DNA from: Pollenia angustigena
Lineage: Eukaryota; Arthropoda; Insecta; Diptera; Polleniidae
Direction: 5' to 3'
DNA: 64,000 nucleotides
Assembly: GCA_930367215.1 (NCBI GenBank)
Contig: OV884056.1
Span: forward strand, 227,593,127-227,657,126
Shown here: piece by piece, positions 45,866 to 56,111 of the stretch
Numbering within the stretch: position 1 is the stretch's first letter
Layout of the letters: the number at the start of each line of letters is the position of its first letter
Translations under genes and position numbers: made by a program
The notes under the pieces: generated by a model
Seen by the model: the letters and a program-made list of their open reading frames with translations, nothing else
What the model was told of the DNA's origin: nothing
Databases searched by the model: none

Positions 45866-46070
45866 GTAGTGTTTGACTCGGGTTTTTATTAAAATGGAAG
45901 AGTCTCCACAAGCTCTATCTCGAGGGTAATTGGTATCATATAGTATATAACCATTGATTTTAAGCGTATTTCTTGAGGTCAAATGAGTTTCAGAAACTAT
46001 CATGACATCAATTTGTTTATTTTTAAGAAAGTATTCTAATTCATTTTTATGTTGGCGGTGTATGGGCCAT
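45866..46070 (-). pseudogene. Jockey-like copy 2, endonuclease N terminus
   Basis: The minus strand reads QHKNELEYFLKNKQIDVMIV, SETHLTSRNTLKINGY, YDTNYPRDRACGDSSILIKT. The stretch is open, continues the endonuclease that resumes at 44229 after the CR1-like insertion, and has the catalytic Glu of SETHLT. The first 20-30 residues of the domain and ORF1 are missing, so the copy is 5'-truncated near 46070. Confidence 0.88.
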
Positions 46071-46184
46071 TTGGTAAACTATGGACCGCTCTCCACAAAA
46101 TTTGATGGTATGTATAACTTTAACTCTTATAAAACTGTGGCATACCAATCATATAAGAACAAAACTTTGATATATCAAACTTAA

Positions 46185-46470
46185 AGATCCGACTGTATAT
46201 GCCAAGGATATAAAGAAAAAACATGTTTCGAAACCGCCTTGCAAATATACTTTGTATAAGTGGATGAGGGCGCACTTTGTTTTTTGCTTGTAAGATGGTA
46301 CTCTCTAATGGACAAACAACCATCCAGCAGGACGGACGAAAATCGTAAGATCGACCAAGAAAGTGATCCTGGATTGATCGGCATACACAAAAGTGTTACC
46401 AATATGCTTTAATATTACAAACATCAAAACAAATGCATAATCCCTCTCCACTATTGTGATGTAGGTATAA
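46185..46470. repeat. Tail of an AAGTAAGAAAGTAT-family unit
   Basis: Shares AAGAAAGTGATCCTGGATTG, AACAAATGCATAATCCCTCT and CCACTATTGTGATG with the right part of 41645-42185. A hairpin-forming end (CCACTATTGTGATGTAG) is present. Strongly diverged. Confidence 0.55.
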
Positions 46471-47030
46471 AAATTAAAATAAGTTTGCATGTGTTTATTT
46501 GTAATTGTTTGTGTTTTTGTTTGTTTGTTGGTTTTGTTGTTTGTTCTCTGTAGACTCCTAACCCACTGAACCGATTTTTCTGAAAGGTGGCAGCACCAAA
46601 ACATCTCGCAACATCAAGCAATGTGACCAAACTCAGTGTACGAAAAGCTATAACAAAACAATTAATTTAAAGTTTTCAAATACGGAACAAAAAGTTTGGT
46701 AAGCAATACAAAACATCTGTCAAAGAGCAAGGCGAAACTTATTACTCTCTTATTAAAATCGCTTCCAAAAATTGCCCTATTTTGCTCAATTGTCTATAAA
46801 ATGAACAGACATACCATGATGATATGCATCAAAAATGGATCTTGGTAAGAGAATTCATTTTGTACGAATTAAAACTATTCGCAATAAAGTCTGTTTAATA
46901 ATATATTTTGAAGATTACAGTTATCTTTATATAAGACTAAATTAGCAAAATTGTTTAAGTTTATTTCTTTATAAAAACAGATCCTGTCTAATTGTTTCAT
47001 AATTAGGATAAATACTCATTAATACATCTA
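46471..47030. other. No supported feature
   Basis: Contains TTTGTTTGTTGG-type simple sequence and one line resembling the dispersed repeat of 21124 (GTAGACTCCTAACCCACTGA). Otherwise nothing I can support. Confidence 0.35.
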
Positions 47031-48341
47031 CACTCAAAAGAAAAATCAATCCATCCGTACTCAAATTAATCCGAAGCGGTTTTAATAGTACGGTGAGTAT
47101 GGATTTTCTTGAATCAAGTACAGAAAGATTGACTCAAGTACAAATTTTTAATCGCAAAATACTTAACTTATCCATATTCAATCCCGATTTCGTACTTGAA
47201 ATTATCCGAAAATGAGATTGATTTAAGTAAAACTATAATTGAATCAATTTTAAAATGCGCTCGATTCAAGTGTATAAAGTTCATTTTGGGGGGGTGCTTT
47301 TATACCATAGGGGGTAAGGCCATGATGGCTTGATCTCCCATTCAAAAGAGAGACACATTAGTAATATTAAGAAATGGCTTTATCTCTGATTTCAGTTTTG
47401 AAGAACTTTTCCATTTTACATTGATTAATAGTTTTCTTATTTTTATAATTAAGAGGTAATGATTTTCCCTTTTACTAAAATTAAGTATTGAAATCTGGCT
47501 TCGCATACTAAAGTTTTTCTGCTTGGCGGCCTGCGGCCGTGCTCAGGGCTTTTTTCCTCCATCAGTACGCGGCAGGTGGCTTCGCTGAATAAAGTTTCCT
47601 GCGTGCGTCACAAGAATAAAAAAATGTTTTTCAATGATAACTAAGGATTTTCCCTTTTAAAGAATGTTAACACCATTCTTATTAATATTCTGGAAAAATA
47701 TGGCTTTGCCTCTCATTTGAGAAAAAAAAATATGGCTATATCTCTCACTTCGCAAAATTTTACATATGACCTTACCTCTCAATGATTGGGCACTAAGACC
47801 ATTGCGGCTTTACCTCCCATTCAATTGAGCAATAAAGCCATCATGGCCTTATCTCCCATGGTTAAAAAGCACGCTCCCTTGATTTTATCCCAAATTAGAA
47901 AGAAAAAATTATTATGATTGATTTACTTACCCGTTTTAAACCTTACAGAATGAAACAACACCAATATCATGCCCGATATGGTTTTTACTTTAAAAATCGT
48001 ATATATATATTTAACCAAAAATATAAACTATATGAGAAGCAAGAGTTCAAATCTACTTTTTAACCCTCATTGATACACATGAGTCTAGCCAGACCCTTCT
48101 TCAATAGAAAATCAAAACATGCGTAAGCCTGAGGGTTAAACATAACGAAAAGTTTAAATTTTTTTTTTTCTTGAATTAAGAATTTTATACTTATTTCAAG
48201 AAATTCCGGGATTGATTTTCGAAAATAATCCCATTTAGGGTTGTTTTGAGTACGTTTTTGTGTTATTCGTACTTGAATTTTTGAGTAACTCTCGCACTTA
48301 AAGTAATAATAAAAAACTTGATTTATCCAAGGGTTTTTTCT

Positions 48342-48346
<5 letters not shown>
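47031..48346 (+). mobile_element. MITE copy A with CACTCAAAAGAAAAATCAAT end
   Basis: The left end CACTCAAAAGAAAAATCAAT at 47031 and the right end GGTTTTTTCTTTCTG at 48332-48346 are preceded and followed by TA, as expected for Tc1/mariner-type insertions. Copy B (52917-54208) is the same family in inverse orientation. The region contains TACTTGA/TCAAGTA words throughout, and a hAT-like MITE (47288-47878) that copy B lacks. No transposase. Confidence 0.75.
47288..47878. mobile_element. hAT-like MITE nested in copy A
   Basis: GGGGGGGTGCTTTTATACCA at 47288 pairs with the inverse of GTTAAAAAGCACGCTCCC ending at 47878; arms extend through AAGGCCATGATGGCTT. Flanks are TTCATTTT (47280-47287) and TTGATTTT (47879-47886), seven of eight identical. 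The homologous place in copy B (around 53981-53993, inverted) is uninterrupted. The centre has a GC-rich palindromic patch (GGCGGCCTGCGGCC) unlike the rest of the window. Confidence 0.8.

Positions 48347-48411
<65 letters not shown>
48347..48411. repeat. (TA)n microsatellite
   Basis: About 32 uninterrupted TA units directly at the right end of copy A. It probably grew from the TA target site of that insertion. Confidence 0.97.
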
Positions 48412-48414
<3 letters not shown>

Positions 48415-49978
48415 CTGTATCTAGCTTAAACTTTTGGTTTAAATCAAAAATCATTTTTGTAGATTATCAAATAAATAAATCATGAATAATATTAATTTAA
48501 CATCCTAAAAATCATCTCTAATTAAATTGCATTGGCATTACACAGAAAAAAGTAAAAAACGGTTTTGATCACCAAAATAATTGAAACAAGCAAAAAATTG
48601 TTTAATTTTGCACCTATCACCGAAATGATTATACCAATTACTCAAATTTGCAAAAATTCAAAATAACTTGTTTTAATTGTTTAATTGTAATAGCTCATGC
48701 TTAATTGTACAAATTTCGGAAGATTTTTTTGACAGAGGAATTTCATACATACAACTTTGTATAAAATTGTAGAATAACTCTGATTCTTCAGGGTATTCAA
48801 GATTGAAAACAAAAAACGGTTTTTGTTGTGTAATTTGGCTGTACTTTTTTCACCTATTCACTTTAAACGCACAAGATGAAATGACGCCAAAAATAATTCA
48901 AATTTCAGTTCATTTTGTACTTGTTGATAGTTTTTTTTTTTTTGCAAGCAACGCTTACTGTTCTTTTCGATGACAAAAACATGTGTGAATGTAGGTACAT
49001 GTAAGGGCAAAGACAATAAATTTATAAAGATGTTGGTTGCACTTGTAACATTTTTCGCAAACTGTTGATGAGGGAGGAAAGCAACAAGGAGAAAGCAACA
49101 AAGTGTTCAATTCAAACAACCGAGTTGATTGATTCAATTAAACTTATAATTAAAATTAAGCTTAAAATCAAGTAAAATTTTAATTGAAAAAAAATATTTT
49201 TTTTTTAATTCAATCAATTAAGAACGTAATCAAATTTATTTTAAAATTCAAAAATCACTATTAATTGAAAAAAAAACTGCCAATAATTTGTTCTGTGTAC
49301 CAAAACAAGCCTCTTAACTACAGTCAAATGTATTTAAAAATATATTACCCAAAAAAAAAAACTACAAAAATTCGACCTACTTGTGGCAAAAACAAAAGTT
49401 ACAAAAACGCAACAACATCGAAACTAATTTTAACAAAACTACAAAAAACCAAGCTTTGTAATTGATTAAAACTAAAGGGTAACAGTGACATTTCAACACT
49501 TATTCAGAAAAAGTTTTAACAAAAAATTCAAAATACCAATAAAAACTTTACTACACCTCCGTACGAGTAAACTTCCTATTTCCGGTTAACATTTAAATTC
49601 AAGCAAAACACACGTGGCCAAACACACATTTGTACATGCATATATTACTTTATAGACAAAAAACAGACATTGTAAAAAATCCATTTGTCCGTCATTCACA
49701 CAGGAAGTTTAGCAAACAGTTCACGTTAAAAAAACAAAGATACAGGCATGCACATACACACTATATGTTTATAGGATCGTAATAAGGGATGCCAATCGGT
49801 ACGATTTTCTTTTTTTCAAATCCCAGGAATTGGAGTTTTAAAATTAATTCAAAGCATCCGGTTTCGGGATCCTAAAGTTAAGCTCAGATTAAAATAAACA
49901 TTTCATTTGCAAAATTAAAGCTACAGATGCGTTTCTTTACATTCATACATACACGCAGAGAAACATATGGCTGGGCAT

Positions 49979-51308
49979 TAGACTGGTCGCATCTTGTATG
50001 GGATTTTTTTTTTTAAATTTAAATGTTTGCGCTGCTTTAAATATGAGGTTTGGTGTAAGAAATCAAGTCCTAATTTTGCAGCTCAATCCGACGGTGCCTA
50101 GTCGTGCCAAGTGGGGCCCAAAGTTCCCCATATGATAAAAAAAAACATCTATTCAATCAGATACTAGATGAAAAGCCGGTCTGGAGTCATACATTTGACT
50201 AGTCATACATTTGACCCTTCTTGAGGCATCCTAGGCACTACACGGGCCAAATATAAGAATTTCAATTATACACATATGGCGGTTTAATAAAATTCTTAAA
50301 TTAATTAAAATTGTTCGTCCTTTGTGAATACATAAAATCAAAAGTTGTGAACAGATTTTAATCATTTATAGCTTGTTTTGTTTGCAATATTGTTTTTTAT
50401 ATGACTCTATAAAATTAGAAGCATAGCTCTATTTTTCAATTTTTTATGAATTTTTAAAAACAAAAATTCCGAAATTTTAATAAAAAAAATATTTTTTTTT
50501 TCCAGAAAAAAAAATTATGTTTCTAAAACGACTGCGCATATAAGAAAAACGTTTTACCTTTCTTAAAGTAAATTTTATTGCGGAATTTCGGTTTTTTTTT
50601 GTTTTTCAATAAACTAAAGCGTTTTTGAGTTACGCGAACATATGTTGTGCGACCTCCCTAATTTTCGAAATAACGGTATATCTCGAAAACCAGAGCCAAT
50701 ATGAAGAAAAAAGTTTTAACTTTCTTAAAGTAAATTTTATTGCCGAATTTCGATATTTTTAGTTTTTCAATAAGCTAAAGCGTTTTTGAGTTGCGCGAAC
50801 ATATGTTGTGCAACATCCTTAATTTTCGAAATAACGGTATATCTCGAAAACTAAAGCTAACCTAAAAAAAACGGCTAGCACCACTGGATTCAGCGACCCC
50901 GAATTTGTTAAAATTAGTTAAAAATCTTTCGTTCGTATCATACTAAAATATTAAACTGCAAATACTTTAATCTATCTATACAATATATAATTTCTTAGTA
51001 TGTAAGGATGTTTGCATGTATGTCCTATACTTTCCGCAACTTTCTGAAGCCATCTGATGACATAGGAAGCTGAAATTTGGCATACTTAAAGCATTTTCTC
51101 TGCGGAAGATCGTAACGAAGCCAGACTTTTCATCTTGTATCTGATTGAATAGATGTTTTTTTTTTTTATCATATGGGGAACTTTGGGCCCCACTTGGCAC
51201 AACTAGGCACCGTCGGATTGAGCTGAAAAATTAGGACTTGATTTCTTACACCAAACCTCATATTTTAAGCAGCGCAAACATTTAAAAAAAAAAATTGCGA
51301 CCAGTCTA
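49979..51308. mobile_element. hAT MITE with long arms and internal tandem repeat
   Basis: TAGACTGGTCGCA at 49979 is mirrored at 51296-51308, flanked by the exact 8-bp duplication CTGGGCAT (49971-49978 and 51309-51316). The arms run for about 200 bp and include CAATCCGACGGTGCCTAGT and GGCCCAAAGTTCCCCATATG. The centre has two tandem units (50545-50870). It is inserted in a copy of the CACSCAGAGA MITE family, whose left end CACGCAGAGAAA lies at 49953-49964. Confidence 0.9.
50545..50870. repeat. Two tandem units of about 160 bp
   Basis: Each unit contains CTTTCTTAAAGTAAATTTTA, AAAGCGTTTTTGAGTT.CGCG, AACATATGTTGTGC.ACCTCC and AACGGTATATCTCGAAAAC. A related single unit with GGTTGTGCAACCTCC and ACGGTTAGCACCA occurs near 56505-56575, so the unit also exists outside this MITE. 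Confidence 0.85.
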
Positions 51309-51444
51309 CTGGGCATGGTTTCGGCAACTACACATGTTTATTGTTAAAATATATTGTTGTCGTACACAAAAAATTTAAAATTTTATTTAATATCAACAAT
51401 ATTATAATTACTGTTAACATTTTAATATTTAGTATTTAATAAAA

Positions 51445-51855
51445 GTAAAGGAAAAAACATGTAAAATCAATTAAAATGGATAATAATTCAGGAAAGCAAA
51501 TTTCGATCTACCAAATGTTAAAATACAATTTGGTTTAAGGATTGATGTTTGACTAGTGACGTCAGCAGTCGTCGATGGCTGCGAGTGTAAGACGGCAAAT
51601 CCATCTGAGGAGATCGAGTGGTTGCGATCGAAGCATGTCATGGTAACCTGCCGGCCAGGGTTCGAGCCCGAGCCACGTCAAGAATGAAAGATTATCAATA
51701 ACAATTTTAATTAATTTTCATGTTGTAAAATTCCTTTCTTCACAAAAATAATTATAAAAAATTAAATTTCATGAACTTAAGCCTAATTAAAAATATTAAA
51801 AATTTGGATTAAAAAACCATAAATAGTTCAACAAAATAACCACAATACTAATTAT
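51445..51855 (+). repeat. tRNA-module repeat, copy 3
   Basis: Same order as 5472-5905. The tRNA-like part is better preserved: GATCGAGTGGTTGCGATC resembles a class-II tRNA D-arm with A box, and 35 nt later CCAGGGTTCGAGCCC has a perfect B box. Only one B box is present, so the duplication in copy 2 is specific to that copy. The body then starts with GTCAAGAATGAAAGATTATC. Confidence 0.7.
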
Positions 51856-52096
51856 TTTTATCGGAATTATAAATTGGAATATTTTTGACTGAAACAACTA
51901 AATAATGCAGACTTTAAAAACATATTAAACTTCGTACAACCATTTAATGATGTTTCATAGCCATAACATGATAACATTCTATACGTGTACCCATAATGTG
52001 TTTAAGATTCAATCAAAATATCTCTACTCTAATAATATTTTGCTACCGTCATTTGTAAAATAATTTTGCATTAGTTGTCTCGTTTGTTTTATATAT

Positions 52097-52341
52097 CGTC
52101 TGCTTAGAGTGTAAACCTGCTAAGTCCACTTTTTAAGTAAATTGAGATTTTAATGCCGTAGAGAAAGATATGCCTCGTCGACCAGCATTTAGTTTTTCTT
52201 TAATTTGAGTCCTGAAGTGTGTCAAATCAACAATATTTTTGGTTTTCCTCTCAAGCAGCAAAAAGGAAAAATAAAAAGTTGTTTGTCTCTCCTGTAAATT
52301 TTGTTAAAAGGGAGTAAGCAGGTTTGGACTCTAAGCCGACG
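52097..52341. mobile_element. MITE with CGTCTGCTTAGAGTGTAAAC ends
   Basis: CGTCTGCTTAGAGTGTAAAC (then CTGC) at 52097 is mirrored at 52318-52341 with a few changes. ATAT lies outside both ends. Interior 245 bp without open frame. Confidence 0.6.
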
Positions 52342-52394
52342 ATATGCCTATCGAATTATTTGTTAGTGTTAAAGAAATAAAAAAGTACCCATTA

Positions 52395-52809
52395 CAGAAA
52401 AAACAAGTTTTAAGAAATTAAAAATATAAAGAAATTGTAAAAACATTAAAAACAATTTTTTTATAAAGTGCCACAAAATAAAAATTCAATGAAAAAATTT
52501 TTATATTTTTTATTGTTGTGAAACTGGTGCTGTATTATAATATGATTACTTCTTAACTTTTAACAAACAACATGATAATTTAACTTAATATGGTTAACAT
52601 GACAATAATAAGATTACTTCTTAATTTATTATGATAAAAAAGATAATAATATGTTTAAGGGAAAAAAAATAAAATTATGAAATATCACTAATATATTTGG
52701 TCATAATATGATTCAAAAATTTTCGTAATATGTTGACTACAATCATGAATCCTATCACAATATGTTGCTCTTAGAATATGTTTAGCACAACCATGTTTTT
52801 TCTTTGCGT
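52395..52809. mobile_element. Diverged member of the CACSCAGAGA MITE family
   Basis: The right end ACCATGTTTTTTCTTTGCGTG (last base 52809) matches the inverted family end, and the left side has ATTACAGAAAAAACAAGTTT at about 52391. Internal ATATGGTTAACATGACAATA and AATATGTTTA words correspond to those at 13480-13590 and 34970-35080. Confidence 0.6.
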
Positions 52810-53071
52810 GCTCATTAATATAAAATCGCCCAGCAATAATATAATGGAGAATTCGTAGTGTAGCGCTTACACTTCTATGAAATATTAAATCATTTTTGTT
52901 TGAAATGTTTCGCGTACACATAAAGAAAAACACGAATCAATTTTTTTATGATTACGAGTCGTACTCAAAAATTCAAGTACGAATAACACTAAGACGTACT
53001 CAAAAGAAAATCAATCCCGAAATTTCTTGAAATAAGTATAAAATTCCAAAATCAAGTAAAAAAAAGAATAA

Positions 53072-53646
53072 CCCTTATCCTGTATTAATGGGTCAAAATT
53101 GATTGCTCATTTATTCTTTCTTTAGCGGATATTTTTTAAACTTTTGTTCATTTATTTTTTTAGTGAATATTATTGAAATTTAAAATATAATTTTTGTACA
53201 TCGTTTCACAAAGCGTATGTGAAAAAACTTACGCAATTGGTACTTTTGGGTCAAAATTTCCAAATGCAACAAAATCAATTTACGCATGTGATATGAGCTT
53301 AGTAAATTTTGTTTGCCATTACAGATTTTCGTTATTTTTGCTCTAGCTCTAATAGTTTACAAGAAAAACGCATTTAAAGTTTTTTATACAAACATCCAAA
53401 GAAAATCAATATTTAAAAAGGGGACGTTGTTACTTTTGTCCAAGTCGTTCTAACAGCACCAAATATACAAATAAATGTTCCGAATGTCAAAAATGTATAT
53501 GCAAAAAGCATACTGAGACCAATATTGTATGTAATGAATGTAAAAAAAAAAATAAAAAAACTGAATAAATATTTGAATTTTTTGTATTGTGCAAATTTTA
53601 CCCACTAATGTCATATGCGTTTTATTTTTGAAGTACAGAATAAGGG
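53072..53646 (+). mobile_element. piggyBac relic with TTAA target
   Basis: The right end TACAGAATAAGGG is followed by TTAA (53647-53650) and mirrors the left end CCCTTATCCTGTA, preceded by ATAA (53068-53071, one change from TTAA). Copy A has a single TTTAA at the corresponding place (48144-48156), the empty site. TTAA targets with CCC ends define piggyBac. Only 575 bp remain, including the last part of the transposase gene. Confidence 0.9.
53420..53568 (+). pseudogene. C-terminal zinc-binding domain of a piggyBac transposase
   Basis: The frame ending in TAA at 53566-53568 reads KRGRCYFCPSRSNS, then NKCSECQKCICKKH and NIVCNECKK. The Cx2C..Cx2C..CxxxH..Cx2C cluster is the cysteine-rich C-terminal domain of piggyBac transposases, which binds the transposon ends. 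The catalytic core is deleted; all Cys and His of the cluster seem present. Confidence 0.85.
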
Positions 53647-54208
53647 TTAAACTTTTCGTTGCGTTTAACCCTCCGGTTTACGCATGTTTTGATTTTCTAT
53701 ACACATTGAAAAAGGTCTGGCCAGACTCATGTGTACCACGAAGGGTTAAAAAGTAAATTTCAACACTTGCTTCTCATTTAGTTTATATTTTTGGCTGAAT
53801 ATGACCGTAAGATTTTTAAAGTGAAAACCATATCGGAAATGTTGTTGGTGTTTTATCATTCTGTGAGGTGTAATACGGGTAAAGCTCAAATGGTAATACA
53901 GTTTTGGTATGGCTATGTCACGTCTAATTGAACCTTAAGTAAATCAATCATAATGTTTTTTTTTTTTTTTCTAATTCGGAATAAAACCAACTTTACAAAA
54001 TCTTAGTTTTACTTAAATCAATCTCATTTTCGGATTATTTCAAGCACGAAATCGGGATTGAATATGGATAATTTTAGTATTTTGCGATTGAAAATCCGTA
54101 CTTGAATCAAGCTTTCTGTACTTGATTCAAGAAAATCCGTACTCACCATACTATAAATACCGCTTCGGATTGATTTGAGTACGGATGGACTGATTTTTCT
54201 TTTGAGTG

Positions 54209-55603
54209 TAGAATCTCTGATTTAGAGTTCCGAAATATGCTTATTTCACGCTTTTAAAACTAACATGATTTATGAAGCAGAATTTTTTAGCCAACCATTT
54301 CCTAGCCAAAAAGTAAACCGTTACAGCGGGTAGATATAAATATTTCGTGTCGATTTTTTCCAAAAGTGAAAAAATACAAATTTTGAGTTAATACAGTATT
54401 TTTGGACAAGTGCGATATATCAAATTGTTGTAGAATTTATTAAGATTTTTTACTAAAAGAATAAATGAGTACACCGTTTCAATGAAACCATAGAAAATGT
54501 AATCTAAAAACAACGAATAAACAGCGATTCTCTTTTAGTATTTAACAACGCATCTGAAAAATTTAAGATTGTATGCACTCCAGCAGTAGCGTAAGGTAGA
54601 CATTTTAAAGTGCAAAAACACAATCTGTTGGGCTGCAGTCAATGTTTTCTGCTTTTAAATCTTAAAAAATTTCTGCTGGTCGTTTCACAAATAATCATTC
54701 TCGCCACACTCCCGGAAAATTATCAAATTCCTAGTGGAAAAAAACACCGGAACCTTATAACAAAAATAAACAAGTTGTTTAAATGAATAATTGAGATATT
54801 TCTGAAAATTAATTGTTTGTAAAAAAAAACTAAAGGACAACCAAAAAATCGCGTAACATATATTTATTTAAAACAAAAGAAAAAATGTATGTGTTGTTTT
54901 TTAAGCAAGTGTACAGTAGACAAAAGAAGAAAACAAGAGCAAAGGCCGCTCGGCAAAAAAATCATTGTTGTGCCAATAACTTTCCACCCAACCAGACTAG
55001 TGTTCAGCCACCAGCGTAAACAAGTTAAAAGCTATCAAGGTAAGCAACTTGAAATATTTTAGAAATTTTGTCTATTCCGAAAATCCCATTTTTTTCGAAT
55101 GCGAAATTTCTCATTTGGCATCCCTTATTGTAAGTTACAAACAGCCTCAACAATGCAAACGACAAACAAACGAACGAACAAACAAACAAAAATGCAAGCA
55201 AACATGGCGAAATTAAAAAATAACACGCTTTCTGTGTTATTTATTTACGAATGATTATTAAAAGTTTTTTTTTAGCATTCGTGTTCATTATTTTTGGGGG
55301 AGTTTTTGTTGGCCGACAAGTAAAATTGCTTAAAAATTCTTTCCACTTAACTTGTGTGTCTTTTTTTTACTGTCTAAATGTATGTTCGTATATAAGAAAA
55401 ATATGTTTGGCTAAGTGTTTTACATCCACAGAAATACTTTTAGTGTGTTCATAAATCAAGTAGGGAGTCCGTTTAGAAATCGTTTTATGTTCTTTTTCTA
55501 AATGGAGTTTTTCATTTATAGCATAAAGTTTTTCTTTATATGTTTTAAGGGGAAACTTTACTTTTATAATACGGGTTTCTTTAATGTTCATTTTTTAGGC
55601 GAA

Positions 55604-55634
<31 letters not shown>

Positions 55635-55907
55635 TTATGTTTATGACAAACATTGAATGATAGCTGCCAAAAAAGTATTTTTTTAAAATTTGGCTCTTTA
55701 ATGAATAACGTAATTTGTGATGTTTTTCAAAAAAAAAAAAAAAAATAGAACTTTCGTTGGGGAATTTACATTAAAACAACAATTGTTCAATTTCTGTTTT
55801 TATTTTTATTTTAAAAACAACAAGTTAATTTAAAGAAAATCTTAATTATATTTGAACAGATGATTTATTTATTAAAACACAAAAAAAAATATTCATTTAA
55901 ATTATAG
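54209..55907. other. No supported gene
   Basis: AT-rich sequence with long T runs (55603-55631). Open frames at 55251-55454 and 55367-55591 overlap on opposite strands and look spurious. The sequence directly before 55908 could be an intron end (ATTCATTTAAATTATAG). Confidence 0.4.
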
Positions 55908-56111
55908 ATTGAGTTCAGCGATCATCATGACCAGTATTTATCATGAAAGCCCTTTAAACAAGATAATAAGTAATTTAAGGCTGCACGATCTAAAAGATAT
56001 TCCAATCGAGATTGCGGAACTTTCATATATGATAGCGGTCATATTATTGGAGCTAGATCTGTCGAATTGGCGGTCATTAATTCAGTCTGCATTGGAAAAT
56101 CACCAAGGACG
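55908..56111 (+). CDS. Candidate internal exon of a host gene, function unknown
   Basis: Between an acceptor-like ATTTAAATTATAG and a donor-like GACG|GTAATA lie 204 bases, a multiple of three, open in one frame (phase 2 at both ends). The peptide includes SPLNKIISNLRLHDLKDIPI and EIAELSYMIAVILLELDLSN then WRSLIQSALENH, with balanced composition, unlike the K/F/I-rich frames of the neighbouring DNA. It would be helical by appearance. I do not recognise the family. No second exon was identified in the window, and the splice sites are only moderate, so it could also be an unrecognised transposon fragment or chance. Confidence 0.35.

Larger units (their letters stand above)
52917..54208 (-). mobile_element. 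MITE copy B, inverse orientation to copy A
   Basis: The right end TGATTTTTCTTTTGAGTG (to 54208) and left end CACATAAAGAAAAACACG are each bordered by TA. Along its length it is a diverged inverse of copy A, including AAATCAATCTCATTTTCGGA and CGTACTCAAAAGAAAATCAA. It carries a piggyBac relic at 53072-53646 that is absent from copy A. Confidence 0.78.
49784..55127. mobile_element. Possible 5.3-kb outer hAT element
   Basis: AAGGGATGCCAATCGG at 49784 is mirrored by TTTGGCATCCCTT ending at 55127. Flanks ATCGTAAT (49776-49783) and ATTGTAAG (55128-55135) match at six of eight positions. The ends resemble those of the hAT at 58305 (TAGGGATGCCAAT). Everything between would then be later insertions (49979-51308, 51445-51855, 52097-52809, 52917-54208). 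The pairing is short, so this is tentative. Confidence 0.4.
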
